This document shows, one piece after another, positions 22,440 to 33,624 of a stretch of 64,000 nt of DNA. The DNA is from Clusia tigrina. Lineage: Eukaryota; Arthropoda; Insecta; Diptera; Clusiidae. The notes beneath the pieces were generated by a model, which saw only the letters and a program-made list of their open reading frames with translations, was not told the origin of the DNA and did no database searches. Both the position numbers and the translations under genes were made by a program. Position 1 is the first letter of the stretch. Every line of letters begins with the position of its first letter. The DNA lies in contig OV050030.1 of assembly GCA_920105625.2 (NCBI GenBank), positions 345,712,977-345,776,976 on the forward strand, read 5' to 3'.

Positions 22440-23813
22440 AACGAACATATATTGAACGTAGTTCCATTATGTTCATAAACCTATCATGTTTCACCCTAGG
22501 CAAATTGTTAGTTAGTATATCTGCGATAATAACGGGTCCGCCATCTAACGTTTTTTTTGTCAACTAGTGCTTATTTCGTGAATGGTAACACATAGCTCAT
22601 GTCTGATTTGACAGCTACTTAGTTTTATCCTTCCGCTAAACGAATATGGTTGCGTTTGTTCCGTATGTTCGTTATCTTGTGAAAAAAGTGAAAGAAACTG
22701 GCATCCTCATCGATAAACCAAAGCGTGAAAAGCCTAAAACAGTGCGTACACCCGTGAATATTGCTGCTGTGGCAGAAAGTGTGCGTGAAGCGCCATCAAC
22801 ATCAATTCACCGTCGTTCTCAACAATTGAACATTTCGGAGACATCATTGAGACGAATTTTGCATAAAGACCTTGGTATAACGCCATACAAAGTCCAATTG
22901 GCCATCCAATGCGTTTTCGCTTCGCTAAGTGGGCCTGCGATCGATTTACAGAAGATGCCGATTTTGCCAAAAAAATCATCTTTTCAGATGAAGCTCATTT
23001 TGATCTTGGCGGGTATGTAAACAAGCAAAGTTGTCGCATTTGGGGCACAGAAAACCCGCACGCATACATTGAAAAGCCGATGCACCCAAAACGAGTCACT
23101 GTTTGGTGCGGATTTTGGTCCAGAGGCATAATTGGGCCATTTTTCTTCGAAAATGAGCAAGGAGTGGCCGTTACAGTCAATGGCGATCGTTATCGGGCCA
23201 TGTTGAACGAATTTTTGTTCACAAAAATTGAAGAGGAGGATAATGGCAACATATGGTTTCAACAGGACGGCGCTACGTGCCACACAGTCGAAGCTACACA
23301 CGATGTTTTGCGCCCTGTTTAAAAAACAAAAAACAATTATTTGGCGGACCCTATATATTCACTACAGCAATATTGCAATTCGATATCACCGCTTTTGTAT
23401 ACATTTCTAATAGAGTGGTACTCGATATCAATGTGTTTACTCCTTGAATGGTGAACTGGATTTTTAACTAAATACATTACACTCGCGTAATCTCTATTAA
23501 TAATGATTTCCTCAGGACATACTAATTTCATCTCGCGGATTAATTTTTTTACCGCGCGGTACTGCTGAAGGCCACAGTTGATTGCTTCTTAGATTCATAT
23601 GAAAATACCCCACCGGCCAACAAAAACGTGTAGCCTGCGTACGACTTAAGTACGGTTGAATCTCCACACCAATCTCCTTCCTTTCCTGTCTTATGATATT
23701 TTAATTGTTTTTCTTGCGTTGTTTCAAAAAATTTCAATATAATTTTGCGGCAATTAAATGTTCGACATGTGGATCAACATTACGCTGCGATAATTGCCAT
23801 ACAGAATGAAATA
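22440..23813 (-). pseudogene. Copia RNase H, split by a DD41D element
   Basis: Minus strand. 23813-23750 carries the WQLSQRNVDPHVEHLIAAK block. 23737-23549 carries GDWCGDSTVLKSYAGYTFLL and ESKKQSTVAFSSTA (RNase H Asp and the SST-A-E zone). 23531-23355 carries ASVMYLVKNPVHHSRSKHI and DIEYH. The end (IADILTNNLPRVKH) lies at 22526-22470, on the far side of the DD41D insertion. Skipping the insertion and one TA copy keeps the frame across this join, which supports the assignment. Confidence 0.85.
22529..23353 (+). mobile_element. DD41D ('rosa'-like) Tc1/mariner-superfamily element, copy 1, deleted
   Basis: Flanked by TA (22527-22528 and 23354-23355). Left end ATAACGGGTCCGCC, right end GGCGGACCCTA: inverted ends share GGGTCCGCC. 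Transposase fragments: 22646-22960 (HTH region; the N-terminus is deleted after the first residues) and 22909-23322, with IIFSDEAHFDLGGY (first Asp) and IWFQQDGATCHT (second Asp). After DVLRPV the coding region stops and the right end follows within about 30 bp, so the third catalytic Asp is missing. Confidence 0.85.
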
Positions 23814-24745
23814 TCGGGGTTTTCCATAAGAGCGCTACAAAAGTTTTTTTAAAATAAAACAAAACCGGTTTTAGATATCAATGAAATTCTTTATTCCTGT
23901 GAAAGTACGTTCGATGCCATTATGTATGGAACTCGATTTCTTTTGCATGGCCACCACGGGCACGCTTGCAGAAGTCCAGACGCTGAACCCAATTTTCAAC
24001 GGTTTTCAAGCATAAATCGGCCGATACTGCTGCAATTTCACGTTCGATATTCGTACGAAGCTCATCAATCGTCGCTGGCTTGTTGGCATAGACCATAGAC
24101 TTGACGTAGCCTCTCAGGAAATAATCTAACGGCGTTAAATCGCACGACCGAGGCGGCCAATCGACTGGGCCATTTCGTGAGATAACACGTTCACCAAACT
24201 TGGTTTGCAGTAAATTGATTGTGGCATTCGCTGTGTGGCTTGTGGTGCCGTCCTGTTGGATCCACATGTCCTCCAAGTCCATATTATCCAATTGGGGCCA
24301 AAAATATTCGGTTATCATTGAACGGTAGCGATACGCATTCACAGTAATGTGCCAGTCTTGATCATCACGGAAGAAGTACGGCCCAATGACGCCGCCGGCC
24401 CATAAACCGCACCAAACTGTAATTTTTTCGGGATGCAATGATGACTCATGGAGTACGTGTGGATTGCTGTCTAACCAATAGCGCATATTTTGCTTATTGA
24501 CGAAGCCATTCAGCCAGAAATGAGCCTCATCATAAATTGGACGTAGCGCTCTTAAAGTTGAGGCGACTGACTCCGAATTTCGGTAGTAAATTTTAATAAT
24601 TTCGACTCGTTGTTGGCTCGTATATCTTTGCATGATGAAATGGCAAATCTTACTGAAGAGAAATGTCAAAAGAGCGGGAAAAAATATGGCATCGTTTGCT
24701 GTCACTATCGATTTAATTTTGTAGCTTTTCTTTTGAAAAACCCTT
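23814..24745 (-). mobile_element. DD41D-type element, copy 2, with inverted ends and TA duplication
   Basis: Flanking TA at 23812-23813 and 24746-24747. Inverted ends: AAGGGTTTTTCAAAAGAAAAGCTAC (shown in part) on the minus strand at the right, and GGGGTTTTCCATAAGAGCGC at the left. A different family from the copies at 22.5 and 48.1 kb, because both termini and transposase differ. About 930 bp long; one internal deletion in the transposase. Confidence 0.85.
23920..24705 (-). pseudogene. DD41D transposase with in-frame deletion
   Basis: An open 261-codon frame on the minus strand. The first Met used in translation is upstream of the conserved start; the natural start is probably MQRYTSQQRVEIIKIYY (24634). 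The HTH start is fused near residue 60 (LRALRPIYDEAHFWLNG) to the catalytic core, so about 100 residues of DNA-binding and linker sequence are lost without breaking the frame. Catalytic residues: Asp of YDEAHFWLNG, Asp of MWIQQDGTTSHT and Asp of RSCDLTPLDYF. I count 41 residues between the last two Asp, hence DD41D. Ends AKEIEFHT. The enzyme would lack its full DNA-binding domain. Confidence 0.8.
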
Positions 24746-25670
24746 TATGTCGGGTCTGGTTTATACAGCAAAATATATTATCGACCCGATGCTTTTCTAC
24801 ACTCATAGTTTATGCATTGTACCTGATGCCCTGGTTCTGCTAATGGTTTACAGTCATCCATACAATCTATAATCTTCCAGTAATTTTCTTAAATATGCTC
24901 TTTGCCTAATTGATACAGGCCTTGTCTCACCATCCGGATCTACCTCGATACTAAGAAAATGGTGAACTGACCCCTTGTTCACTACTTCAATCGTTCCTTC
25001 AATCTGACCTTTGATTTGCTCCAAGTTAGTTTTAGTCGAACTCGAAATAAGCAGGTTATCAACGTTCACAGCTATGATATTTATTTTGTCATGATGATTC
25101 TTCATATAAATGACTTCGTACTGCATAAAACCAATTCTTTTGAAAATACTGTCTAATTTAAAATTTAATTCTCTTGCCGCCTGCTTTAAGCCCTGCAAAG
25201 CATTCTTTAATTTCAACACATGATTAGGAAATTTGCTATCAATGAATTTATTAGGTTCGGACACATAAATTTCGTTGTCTAGTTGGCTATTGAGATATGC
25301 AGTTGAAACATCAATTTGATTTAGATGCAAGCCATATTGTACAGCAATGCTAAAAATCATTCTAATTGTATCATACCAAATTACCGGTGAAAAAATTTCT
25401 TTGTAATTCACACCATAGATCTATGAACAGCCTTTAGCTACCAAACTTGGGTTAACACGCTCCACATTTCCTTATTTATCAGTCTTAATAGCAAATATCC
25501 ATTTCTTTTTAACTACTCTGTTGTCAGGAAGTCTAATTAATTCCCAACTACAATTTTTAATTAAATCATTGTGTTCATCTTTCATTGCGGTCCACCATTC
25601 TTTTGCAAACTCACTAGACAATGCTTCATCTACTGTATCTGGCACCTTGATATGTTCTGAATACATCAAA
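24746..25670 (-). pseudogene. Copia reverse transcriptase
   Basis: N-terminal block at 25669-25472: EWWTAMKDEHNDLIKNCSWE and RVVKKKWIFAIKTD. A shift and stop zone follows (25471-25412). The palm is at 25411-24854: QIDVSTAYLNSQLDNEIYVS (motif A), ALQGLKQAARELN (the Tyr/Gly zone) and IIAVNVDNLLIS, where the copia YVDDML box reads NVDN, so the second metal-binding Asp is lost. The end (about 24850-24748) leads into the TRPDI block at the DD41D site. Confidence 0.85.
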
Positions 25671-26117
25671 CTTCAAGTATTATATACCTTTTTGGGTCTG
25701 CAACGTTCCCTAATATGAATAATTTTTAGCCTACCTGGACTACTTGCCATGGCTACCATTCCTGCTATCTCTTCTTCTGTAGGTTGATATTCACCATCGC
25801 TGGACCAAATATTCTCATTCACATTTTCAACTTGATGTTCTGGAATATCTGGTAACATCCGCAATTCAATTTGGACATGATGTTGCCTTCCGTCAGGTTC
25901 GCAAAAAAAAACATCTCCACTGACTATAAATAGACCCAACTATTCATCATATAATCTGTAAGACTTTTATACATCTGAATATCCAACCATAATTTACTTT
26001 TTACTTCAACATTCTGCGCTCCCGTTTATCCACTGCAAATGCCACTGCACCAAATGTTCGGAAATGTGCTTCTGTTCATTTGTGGCCGGACGAAATTTCA
26101 TATAGTGTCAAATTCGA
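25671..26117 (-). pseudogene. Copia integrase-RT linker
   Basis: The fragment 25939-25673 is acidic and Met/Glu-rich (WSSDGEYQPTEEEIAGMVAM), ending with basic RERCRPKKVYN, which matches the variable linker between integrase and RT in copia polyproteins. 26110-25990 continues with weak matches up to the mariner border. Confidence 0.6.
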
Positions 26118-27402
26118 GGGCGGATTGATAGTGAAGCTACCTAAGTAGGAAAAAAACATTTTTTTTTTCAAAAACCATTTATTTCTCAACATAGTCTTCC
26201 TTTACTTCGACACATTTAATAAGACGATATTCCAACTTTTTTATACCATCTGAATAATACGATTTCAGGAACCCCTCAAAATACGCGTTAGTTTCGGTAA
26301 TCACTTCTTCGTTTGAAATGAATCTTTTTCCTGCGAGCCACTTTTTCAAGTTTGGAAACAGGAAAAAGTCACTAGGAGCTAAATCTGGACTTTAAGGTGG
26401 ATAATTAACCATTTCGAAGTGTATTTCACGTAATTTTAGCATCGTATCTAATGCTGTGTGAGCCGGTGCGTTGTCTTGAAGAAAGAGCATTTTGTTTTTC
26501 TTCTTTAAATGTGGTCGTTTTTCCTTGATTGCATCAATCAATTGATCCAATAATGCAAGATAATACTTTCCTGTGATTGTGGATCCTTTTTCAAGATAAT
26601 CGATGAGCAATATTCCATGTGCATCCCAAAATACAGTGGCCATAACCTTCCCAGCCGATTTCACTGCCTTCGCCTTCTTCGAAGCATTTCCACCAGCTTC
26701 CACCCATTGTTTCGATTAATTTTTGGTTTCAGGTGTGTAGCGGTGGACCCACGTTTCATCAACAGTTATTAATCGACGCCAAAAATCAACAGGATTACGC
26801 TTTATCATGTCCAAACACCGCTGTGAAGTGGTCTGTCGAACTCGTTTTTGTTCGACACTTAGCAAACGCGGCACCCATCTTGCCGATAGCTTTTTCATAT
26901 GCAAATGTTCATGCAAAATGTTGAACACACGTTCATATGATATGTTTACCATTTCAACAATCTCACGCAACTTGACTCGGCGATCATTCATAACGATATC
27001 GAGGATTTTCTTGATATTTTCTTTAGTGACAACCTCTTTTGGCCTTCCTGTTGATGGTATTGTTGCAGTGCTTGTTCGTCCGCGTTTAAATTCAGGAATC
27101 CAATATTTTACCATATAATCTGACGGAGCAGACTCACCGTAATGTTTATCGAGCTTTTCTTTTGTCTCTTTCGCCATTTTCCCTTTCAAATAATAGTGTT
27201 TAGTCACTGCACGAAAATCGCTTTTTTCCATTTTTCAAGAAACACAAAAGTTGCTTACTTCAAACGACTACAACAAATAAACTAATCGATTAATTTGGGT
27301 GAAATTTTAACAGCTGACGTTTGACAGATCGCAATTTCTAAAAAAAAAAAGTTTTTGTGTTTGTGCCGCCATTTAGCGCTAGGTAGCTTCAATATCAATC
27401 CG

Positions 27403-27406
<4 letters not shown>
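26118..27406 (-). mobile_element. Mariner (DD34D) element with both inverted ends
   Basis: Inverted terminal repeats: GGGCGGATTGATAGTGAAGC at the left and, on the minus strand, GGGCGGATTGATATTGAAGC at the right, differing at one position over 20. Total about 1.29 kb, full length for mariner. The left flank lacks a clean TA, and the right flank is a (TA)n tract. Confidence 0.9.
26179..27231 (-). pseudogene. Mariner transposase with two premature stops
   Basis: Starts MEKSDFRAVTKHYYLKGK (27231). HTH region to about residue 110, then the catalytic core: LITVDETWVHRY (first Asp), MLFLQDNAPAHTA (second Asp) and SPDLAPSDFFLF (third Asp, 34 residues after the second). The C-terminal end EDYVEK is followed by TAA at 26181-26179. 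Two in-frame stops are visible: TAA after PETKN (about 26716-26714) and TAA within the PP-SPDLAP block (about 26394-26392). No frameshift is seen, so decay is slight compared with its surroundings. Confidence 0.9.
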
Positions 27407-27446
<40 letters not shown>

Positions 27447-27455
27447 TTATATATT
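27407..27455. repeat. (TA)n tract beside the mariner
   Basis: About 50 bp of TA with TTTATA variants, immediately outside the right mariner end. Confidence 0.9.
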
Positions 27456-27812
27456 TATCGTATTTTCAAATTTTGAATGTTAGTATAAAGTCATTAACTG
27501 CCTCTATCCACAATGTTTTCTCCACCGCCGCACCAACCAGCAGCAGTTAAACCTTTCTGCTATGCCATTATGTTTTGGGTTGTATGGCACCGTCTGCTGT
27601 CGTAGAAAACCATTCTCCTTCATGTAGTTATCAAAAACGCTATTCACAAAATCTGTGCAGTAGCTGTTGAATTTGACGATGTAGTCGCTATGAACTGCTC
27701 TTGCAATTGAAATAAAGTTGCATTGAAGAACCAGAACAAATAAAACAACTACCAATGTGACGTCAAAATCTGCTGTTTTCAAACGCATTGTTCCTTTACC
27801 TTCTGCTATCAT
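27456..27812 (-). pseudogene. Copia integrase fragment
   Basis: Contains KFNSYCTDFVNSVFDNY, then MKENGFLRQQTVPYNPKHNG and IAERFN (catalytic Glu of the DDE triad). The Asp of TDNG is lost by a local deletion (CTD joined to FVNS). The upstream HHCC and first Asp are not recognisable. Confidence 0.75.
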
Positions 27813-28535
27813 TTTATTCTCTCCTGCAAGTGGATAACTTTCTCATACTACTCAATATTTTCGAATATATTGCGGTTGCAGCATAAAAATATTATTACTA
27901 TTACATTATTATTACAGCATGTAAAATGTTATTACTATTTGCTGCAAACAAACCATTTCTTATATTGTTTTCCTGTCCCTTTTGCTCTCATCGTTTTTCT
28001 CTACACTGTGGAGCGTAGTGGCCTTATTATTCCCGTTGCTAAAATTTCTATATTCGTTGCGTTTGTCCGAATTTTTGTGTTCGTTGTTTTTGTAGATACA
28101 GGAAAATGTTTTCATATTGTCACGTGCCATTAACGCATGTTCACTAAATTCGGAATTACCGACATTGTGATTGTACAATTTACGTCGCAAGCCTTCTTCT
28201 ATCAATTTCATTTTCTCTATACTAAGAGTTGGTAGCTTATCTCGCGATTGAAGTGCTATGACCAAATTTTCAAACGATTTTGGTAAACTTGCCAGAAGGA
28301 TAATAAGAAATAACTCCTCCTGGAGAGATACTCCACTCTCAGCCAGATTTTTTGAGTGTCGCTAATACTCATTCCAAGTAGTTGCTTAATATGGGTAACA
28401 TTTTTCACTAGTCCTTTTGGTCTATGGATCTCACTCAGAGAATCCCATACTTCCTTTGATGTCTGGCAATTTTTAACATGCTTGGCGTTATGCTAAGTAT
28501 AATTGTGGCTTTGGCCTTTTCATTCTTTATTTTAC
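27813..28535 (-). pseudogene. Copia gag fragment
   Basis: 28265-27960 reads VIALQSRDKLPTLSIEKMKL then IEEGLRRKLYN. The upstream part (28480-28300) gives SKEVWDSLSEIHRPKG and HIKQLLGMSISD after a shift. These are the conserved helices of copia gag (UBN2-like). The N-terminus ends at about 28535 at the junction with BEL/Pao sequence. The zinc knuckle zone (27960-27813) is too decayed to read. Confidence 0.7.
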
Positions 28536-28539
28536 AGTC

Positions 28540-28770
28540 TGCGTGTTCCTTTCCAGGCTCCGGATGCGGTGCAACTTCTTATGCTACCGACCGTGAATGG
28601 TGAGCGCAGTATTCACTTGAACGCTCCAAGATTCATAATTGGAATCGAAGCTGACGCATCAAACACAGCTCCCAATTTTTTTGTAGTACTATCTACCTTT
28701 AAAACGCAATGGAGAGGCAAAAACTATGTTGGCATACCAGATAATTTATTATCAGTTAGTGACATATGAT
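28540..28770 (-). pseudogene. BEL/Pao RT N-terminal fragment
   Basis: Minus strand reading LHCVLKVDSTTKKLGAVFDAS, here given only as its two halves LHCVLKVDSTTKKL and GAVFDASA. This resembles the YLPHH-x-V-(K)-x-DS-T-T-K-x-R-V-VFDAS block at the start of Pao RT. A stop precedes it (about 28727). The remainder is missing. Confidence 0.6.
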
Positions 28771-28905
28771 TCAACTCTTTATATTATTTAATGAATAATG
28801 AGTACTGAAGTCGTAAATGAGGATTTCGAAGAAGCTTTCATTCTAGAGACCTAAAACACGTCAATGCTTGTTGGTGTACGATTCACTAAGAAGGTCAATT
28901 TTATT

Positions 28906-29574
28906 TTATGTGGGAAAGCGTACTGAGTAATCATAAGAACTTAAATTTTTAACATTGTTCCTAAAATGTGATTCACATTGGGAAGTCTCTTTGGCATCCT
29001 TGAGCTCGAAGTCAACAAAATGCTCTATTTCCAAAAATTGTGTAAGAAGGTGACCAAAAGATACATCCGAATCGGTTTGTGAAGCACATTTAGTAGAGGC
29101 TACTAACAATGAGGTCTCTCTAGTAGAAACTTGTCTGCCTCCACAGAGAATCACACCCAGACTTATTTTTTGAAGGAGTGGCAAAGCTGGACTCAATAGA
29201 ATTTGGCCCAGGCACATCAAATCAAAGAAAAGCCCCGATCCTATCAAAATATCGGTACGCTGCGATTTGCAAAATGTTGGATTGGCAACGCTTATGTTCG
29301 AAGGAGTATTCCCAGGATGCAGCGTCTAATGATATATTGGGCTGATGATCGGTAATTTAAGGAGTAAGAACGGCTGTGATAAAGTTTTGATAGTCACCAA
29401 TATGAGACTGTAATCAATTGTACCCACAGTTTGGTCAGCGACAAAATCCCTTTCACCACTCCCAGACACCAGAGTAGTTGATTTGGTTGTTTTAAATTGT
29501 AGCTGAATGACAGCGTGATTTGTAATGAAATGCAGTTGTGAAGCCGAATCGAGAATGGCCCTGAATGGAAACAA
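28906..29574 (-). pseudogene. BEL/Pao aspartic protease and following linker
   Basis: 29574-29329 reads FRAILDSASQLHFITNHAV (aspartic protease DSxSQ box) and STTLVSGSGERDF. 29247-28906 continues IGSGLFFDLMCLGQI then PLLQKISLGVILCGG, the segment that links the protease to RT in Pao elements. A shift around 29330-29250 separates the two. Confidence 0.75.
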
Positions 29575-30840
29575 ACTTCCCGATTTTCGGTTTCAGAAAC
29601 CAAGAAATACAAAGTCCTCAGGAAAAGAATTGGATTTAGGTGCCGTTGAGACCAAAGCTAACTACATGTTAGGGGCAGCAAGAGGTATGTTCGAAAAGGT
29701 TGTTGCTGAAGAAGCAAAGTAAGGTGGGTCAATACGATCAAAGTACAGTAATGTATGAGGATTAGCTGAGCACTGCTTGAAGCAAACGGATTTACAATTT
29801 TTAATAACATGCCCACTTTTTAAACCATTTCTGCAGAAATGCAGCTTTTTACTCTCTTTAAAACGTAATGAGGGAGATTAATTCAGAAATAGCAGACAGG
29901 ATGTAATTATATGCTCCCTTGCACCGAAAAACGCACAATGTTGCTTCAATTCAATTGTGACCAATGCATGCTTTGAAATAGCTTGCTGTTTATCGCCCAC
30001 CTGTTTGACTCTGGCTTACCAAGGCTGCACTCATACCTTCACTATTTGGCATCTTTTCTCCAGGAACTCCACCATAGATTCCTACGTAGGTATATCATGC
30101 GTAAGAACATCCTCCTCCTACTTCGCTCTGGTTCCAGCGTGGACCTTGCTGTTAACCAGATGTATGAGCAAACTATCAAGTAGTTCATCTCGACCGGCAA
30201 TAGAGTACAAGGCTCGAAGATGAGACTTAATGTTATCATACAATTGCCTTAATTCATTAGCAGAGCCACCATGAACCGTCTTTAGATTAAAAATCTCCTT
30301 AATAAGTGTTTGAGATTGGAGGCGTTTAATATCGAATCTAGATTATAATTTTGGTCAATTATTTCCAGTGACCGAATGACATCCAGCGCTGTTCCACTCA
30401 AATATGATTTTAAATGGTGAAACTTTTCCACGCCCTTTAAATTTTGGTGATTGTCAATTATTTTTTCAAACAATGACCAAAAATCAGGCCACTCAGTGAT
30501 TGTACCACCAAAACGTGACATCTCCAACTTCGGCAAATACGAAGTTTTCCACCTTGAAATATCTGAGCCTCTACCGAAGACTGTCTTAGGAGTAGATACC
30601 ATCGCACCCCTGATGATGCACGCTCCTTTAGCTCCTTGGTAATAGCAGATTTAATTTGCGAAAAGTATTCAATGCTCTGTGCGCATTTTAGATGCAAATT
30701 AATCAAAAATAGTTGTTCTTTGCTCATCGAATGCAGCATTTTTAGCAAAATTATTGTGAATGTAAGACGCCTGGTAAAATAATGTGACTTGATGTGTCTC
30801 AGTTGATTTACTATAACCACCGCATCCGAAAAAGTGTCCT
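29575..30840 (-). pseudogene. BEL/Pao gag relic
   Basis: The best block is at 30530-30282: KLEMSRFGGTITEWPDFWSL, then FEKIIDN, EKFHHLKSYLSGTALDVI and LEIIDQNYN. This matches the conserved gag domain of BEL/Pao (DUF1759-like). An N-terminal helix zone lies at 30820-30640. 30280-29700 should hold the rest of gag and the zinc knuckles but is broken by many stops. Confidence 0.75.
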
Positions 30841-30850
30841 ATTTATAATA

Positions 30851-31720
30851 TTTTAAATCGCGTAAAAAGGAAGATATCAAAATCTCCGCACTACCGCGCG
30901 CAAAAAATATCAGATAGAGCAGAGTGAAAAAGGAAAGTAGTCAAAAATCCGCAGATTTCTACAAGAACCCTTTAAAGTCAACTCAAAGAAGAATGTGATG
31001 TTGCGGTTATCTACGAAACAGTAAGGCAGCTTCTGATAAAGTACCAGTAAATGTCAAGGATTCCTCGAAAAAACAAAAGCTTTCAACACAATACATTTCC
31101 AAGCGATTGTCTTTCGCTTGGATGTACTTTGTCAAATCGAATGACTATTGAGATGAAGCTATATTTTGTGGTGAGACCAAAATCATGCTCAATGGTGTGC
31201 CTAATAGAGTGTGGTGACAACTGTTAAACGCATTGGAAAATCAAAATATTATATTATATTCCAATATTTAAATTTGGCAAACTTCCTGTTATATTATCGG
31301 GGTGCATATCCAGTAATGGAGTAGAAGAACTAGATTTCATAGAGAATAAAATTGATGCAAAACAATATTTGGATATTTTCAAACGTTATCATTCAGATCA
31401 TTGTGAGTTCATAATTGATACCAATCCGTAATTCTAATTTTACCAATACAATAACCCAAAATATAGGGCGCATATGGTAAGGATGTGGGGACTTTATAAT
31501 TACAAAAAGGTTTTAGATACGGCAGCCCAGAGTCCACACTCTAACCCCATTGAAAATTTGTGGGAACTTTTAAGAAAAAAGGCGACCGAGAGGCAACCAA
31601 AAGGTGTAGCAGATCTCAAAACTGCAATACTATAGAAATGAAATAAAATACCAAGCGAATACGATGTGCAGAGTATATTTATTCCATGAGGAGAATACTA
31701 CAAGTCGTTATATTTATAAA
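30851..31720 (+). mobile_element. Tc1-like transposon relic
   Basis: Transposase pieces: a linker zone (30990-31080), the block ILSGCISSNGVEELDFIENK near 31290-31350 followed by YLDIFKRY, then HMVRMWGLYNYKKVLDTAAQ and SPHSNPIENLWELL (31470-31575), the third catalytic region. The Asp of the SPDLNPIE box reads His. Several stops; termini not resolved. Confidence 0.75.
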
Positions 31721-32009
31721 GGGGGCCATACAAAATATTAAAACTTTTTATAGTGCTAATTTTCTTTTCTTTCCTACAATTTGTTCTGATTTGTAAAAAC
31801 ATATTTTTTCAAAATTTTTCTTTTAGGTTAAGTTTTTTGTTTCTTAATTTTAAAATTAGTTTTTTTGTTGTTACTATTTATTAGTAAAAACATTGATTAA
31901 ATGAAATGAATTAAAAAAATTCATGAAACCTATAAAGAAGTACTGTATTATGTACGGAGAAAAATTAATTGACGAATTTTTTACTTTCTCACACTTTCTT
32001 GACAAACTG

Positions 32010-32059
<50 letters not shown>

Positions 32060-32965
32060 CTGTCGGAAAAATATTTTTAAAAAATATTAATAGTGTCGTG
32101 CATTTAGTTATAGAATTTTGTTGCGCTCCTAAAAAATCGTGTAAAGGTGACCTTTACCCAGGGATATCTAGGGATATTCGAATTTTCTCTCTTAAACGAA
32201 TTAAATTTTTTTTCGAAGAAAAGGGTAAAAGCATGACTAAGAGTTGGAAACAGGCTTCAGTTTAGTGGAATCCAATTTTGCACAGTTATCCACTATGCAA
32301 GAGTAATATAGAAAGGTCTCTTCTGGACCATTTTGCTCCATTCCTGCTCCATTTGCACATTTTTTTATATGTTTTGTATGGGGATTCCGGAGTAAAAGAG
32401 TAGAAATGAGCAAAAAGAATGTATGGGAATATAAGAATTGAAAATATATTTTGCTCTCTATGGAAAATCGGAGTAAAAAGTTGTAAAATGTTTAGAATCT
32501 TTAAAGATTTTGGTACAAATGTGCCGGAGTAAAGTTGTGTTTTGCTCCGATTTGCTCAAAAAATTGTCCATATTCAAAGTTGTGGTCCAGAAAATACCTT
32601 TGTATAGTCGGAGGGGACAGCGCCAAAATTATCTTGTTGTTGTTGTGGTGGTGAGTTGGATAGCCTGGTGATGGGCTTGGGTATAGAGAATAAGTGAGGC
32701 GGGGCGGGGATGAGCTTTTGCTAACTAGAGGGGAGGCGGGGCATGGCTGAGCTGAGCTTGGCTGAGCTGAGCTTTTGATCATAATAGCAGAAGAAATAGT
32801 TAGATGGCAGCAGGCAGCCACAGTCTAGTTGTGTGTGTGTTAGGAGGAGTGTGTGCCATATTATTATTGAAATATTTTTATGTGATAAGAGATGAAGCTG
32901 ACCGCCAACATATTCTTAGACAAATTTTTGTGCTGGTGCGGTATGAGCCAACAGCAGAACAAGAT
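31721..32965. other. Unassigned AT-rich stretch with a (TA)n tract
   Basis: A (TA)n tract lies at 32013-32053. 32280-32600 holds several TTTGCTC(C) motifs on both strands and GGAGTAAA motifs but no recognised element. 32640-32800 is GC-richer with GGGGCGGGG-type runs. 32838-32960 resembles 44315-44440 (see findings). No gene supported. Confidence 0.4.
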
Positions 32966-32969
32966 TATA

Positions 32970-33624
32970 AGTTAAATATCTCCTGCATACATCTAAAATT
33001 ATAAAAATATTTAATTATAGAAATATTGTTTTATTATTATAATCGTCGTTCTCCTTCGAGCTCGTGCCAATTAAAAGATGCGAGCTCTCGTACTCGGGTT
33101 CTTTTTATACGTTTTCGCCGCCGACAATCGCATGGTGACTGCGCTTCGAGGCGGCATTGCGCGACAGCGTTTCACGGCTGGGCTTGGCGGCACCGATCTA
33201 CAACACATGTCTCGCCAATTCCTCCGGCACCGAGAACCATCACCGTCTACCGTATCTACGCGTTGCGGCTGTGCCGCGTATTTTGTACAATGCTTTGTAC
33301 TGCTGCGCAAGCGCATGGCACCAATACTCTTTTCGTGTGTTTTCTCGCGTACCGAGAACCAGCACCGTCTATCGTGTCCCTGCGCAGCGGTTGGCAGCGG
33401 ACGCTGTTGCAGCGTATTTCGTACAAGGTTTTGCACCGCTGCGCTAGCGCATGGCGCCAATGCTCTCCGTCTTGTGTTTTCTCACGCACCGAGAACCAGC
33501 ACCGTCTACCGTACCCCTGCGCAGCGGATGGCAGCAGACGCTGTTGCAGCGTATTTCTTATAATGCATTGTACCGCTGCGCAAGCGCACGGCGCCAACGA
33601 CATGCAACTCGTATGTTGCTAACT
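32970..33624 (-). repeat. Gypsy 3' LTR (655 bp) with three internal tandem units
   Basis: Plus-strand start AGTTAAATATCTCC, end GTATGTTGCTAACT. Three GC-rich units begin with ACCGAGAACCA at 33229, 33351 and 33488 (spacing 122 and 137 bp). The partner LTR has two units and is 136 bp shorter. Long ORFs in several frames here result from the high-GC repeats and are not genes. Confidence 0.95.

Larger units (their letters stand above)
22168..28535 (-). mobile_element. Copia-type LTR retrotransposon, minus strand, with three nested DNA transposons
   Basis: Reading leftward: gag (28535-27813), integrase piece (27812-27456), a mariner insertion (27406-26118), the integrase/RT linker (26117-25671), RT (25670-24746), a DD41D insertion (24745-23814), RNase H (23813-23354), a DD41D insertion (23353-22529), the RNase H end, a purine tract and the 3' LTR. 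The Int-before-RT order is diagnostic of copia. The 5' LTR is missing where BEL/Pao sequence begins at about 28536. Confidence 0.85.
28536..30850 (-). mobile_element. BEL/Pao LTR retrotransposon relic, minus strand
   Basis: Reading leftward: gag (from 30840), zinc-knuckle zone, aspartic protease, and the start of RT, where it stops at the copia border. No LTR found. This is the normal BEL/Pao order gag-PR-RT. Confidence 0.75.
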
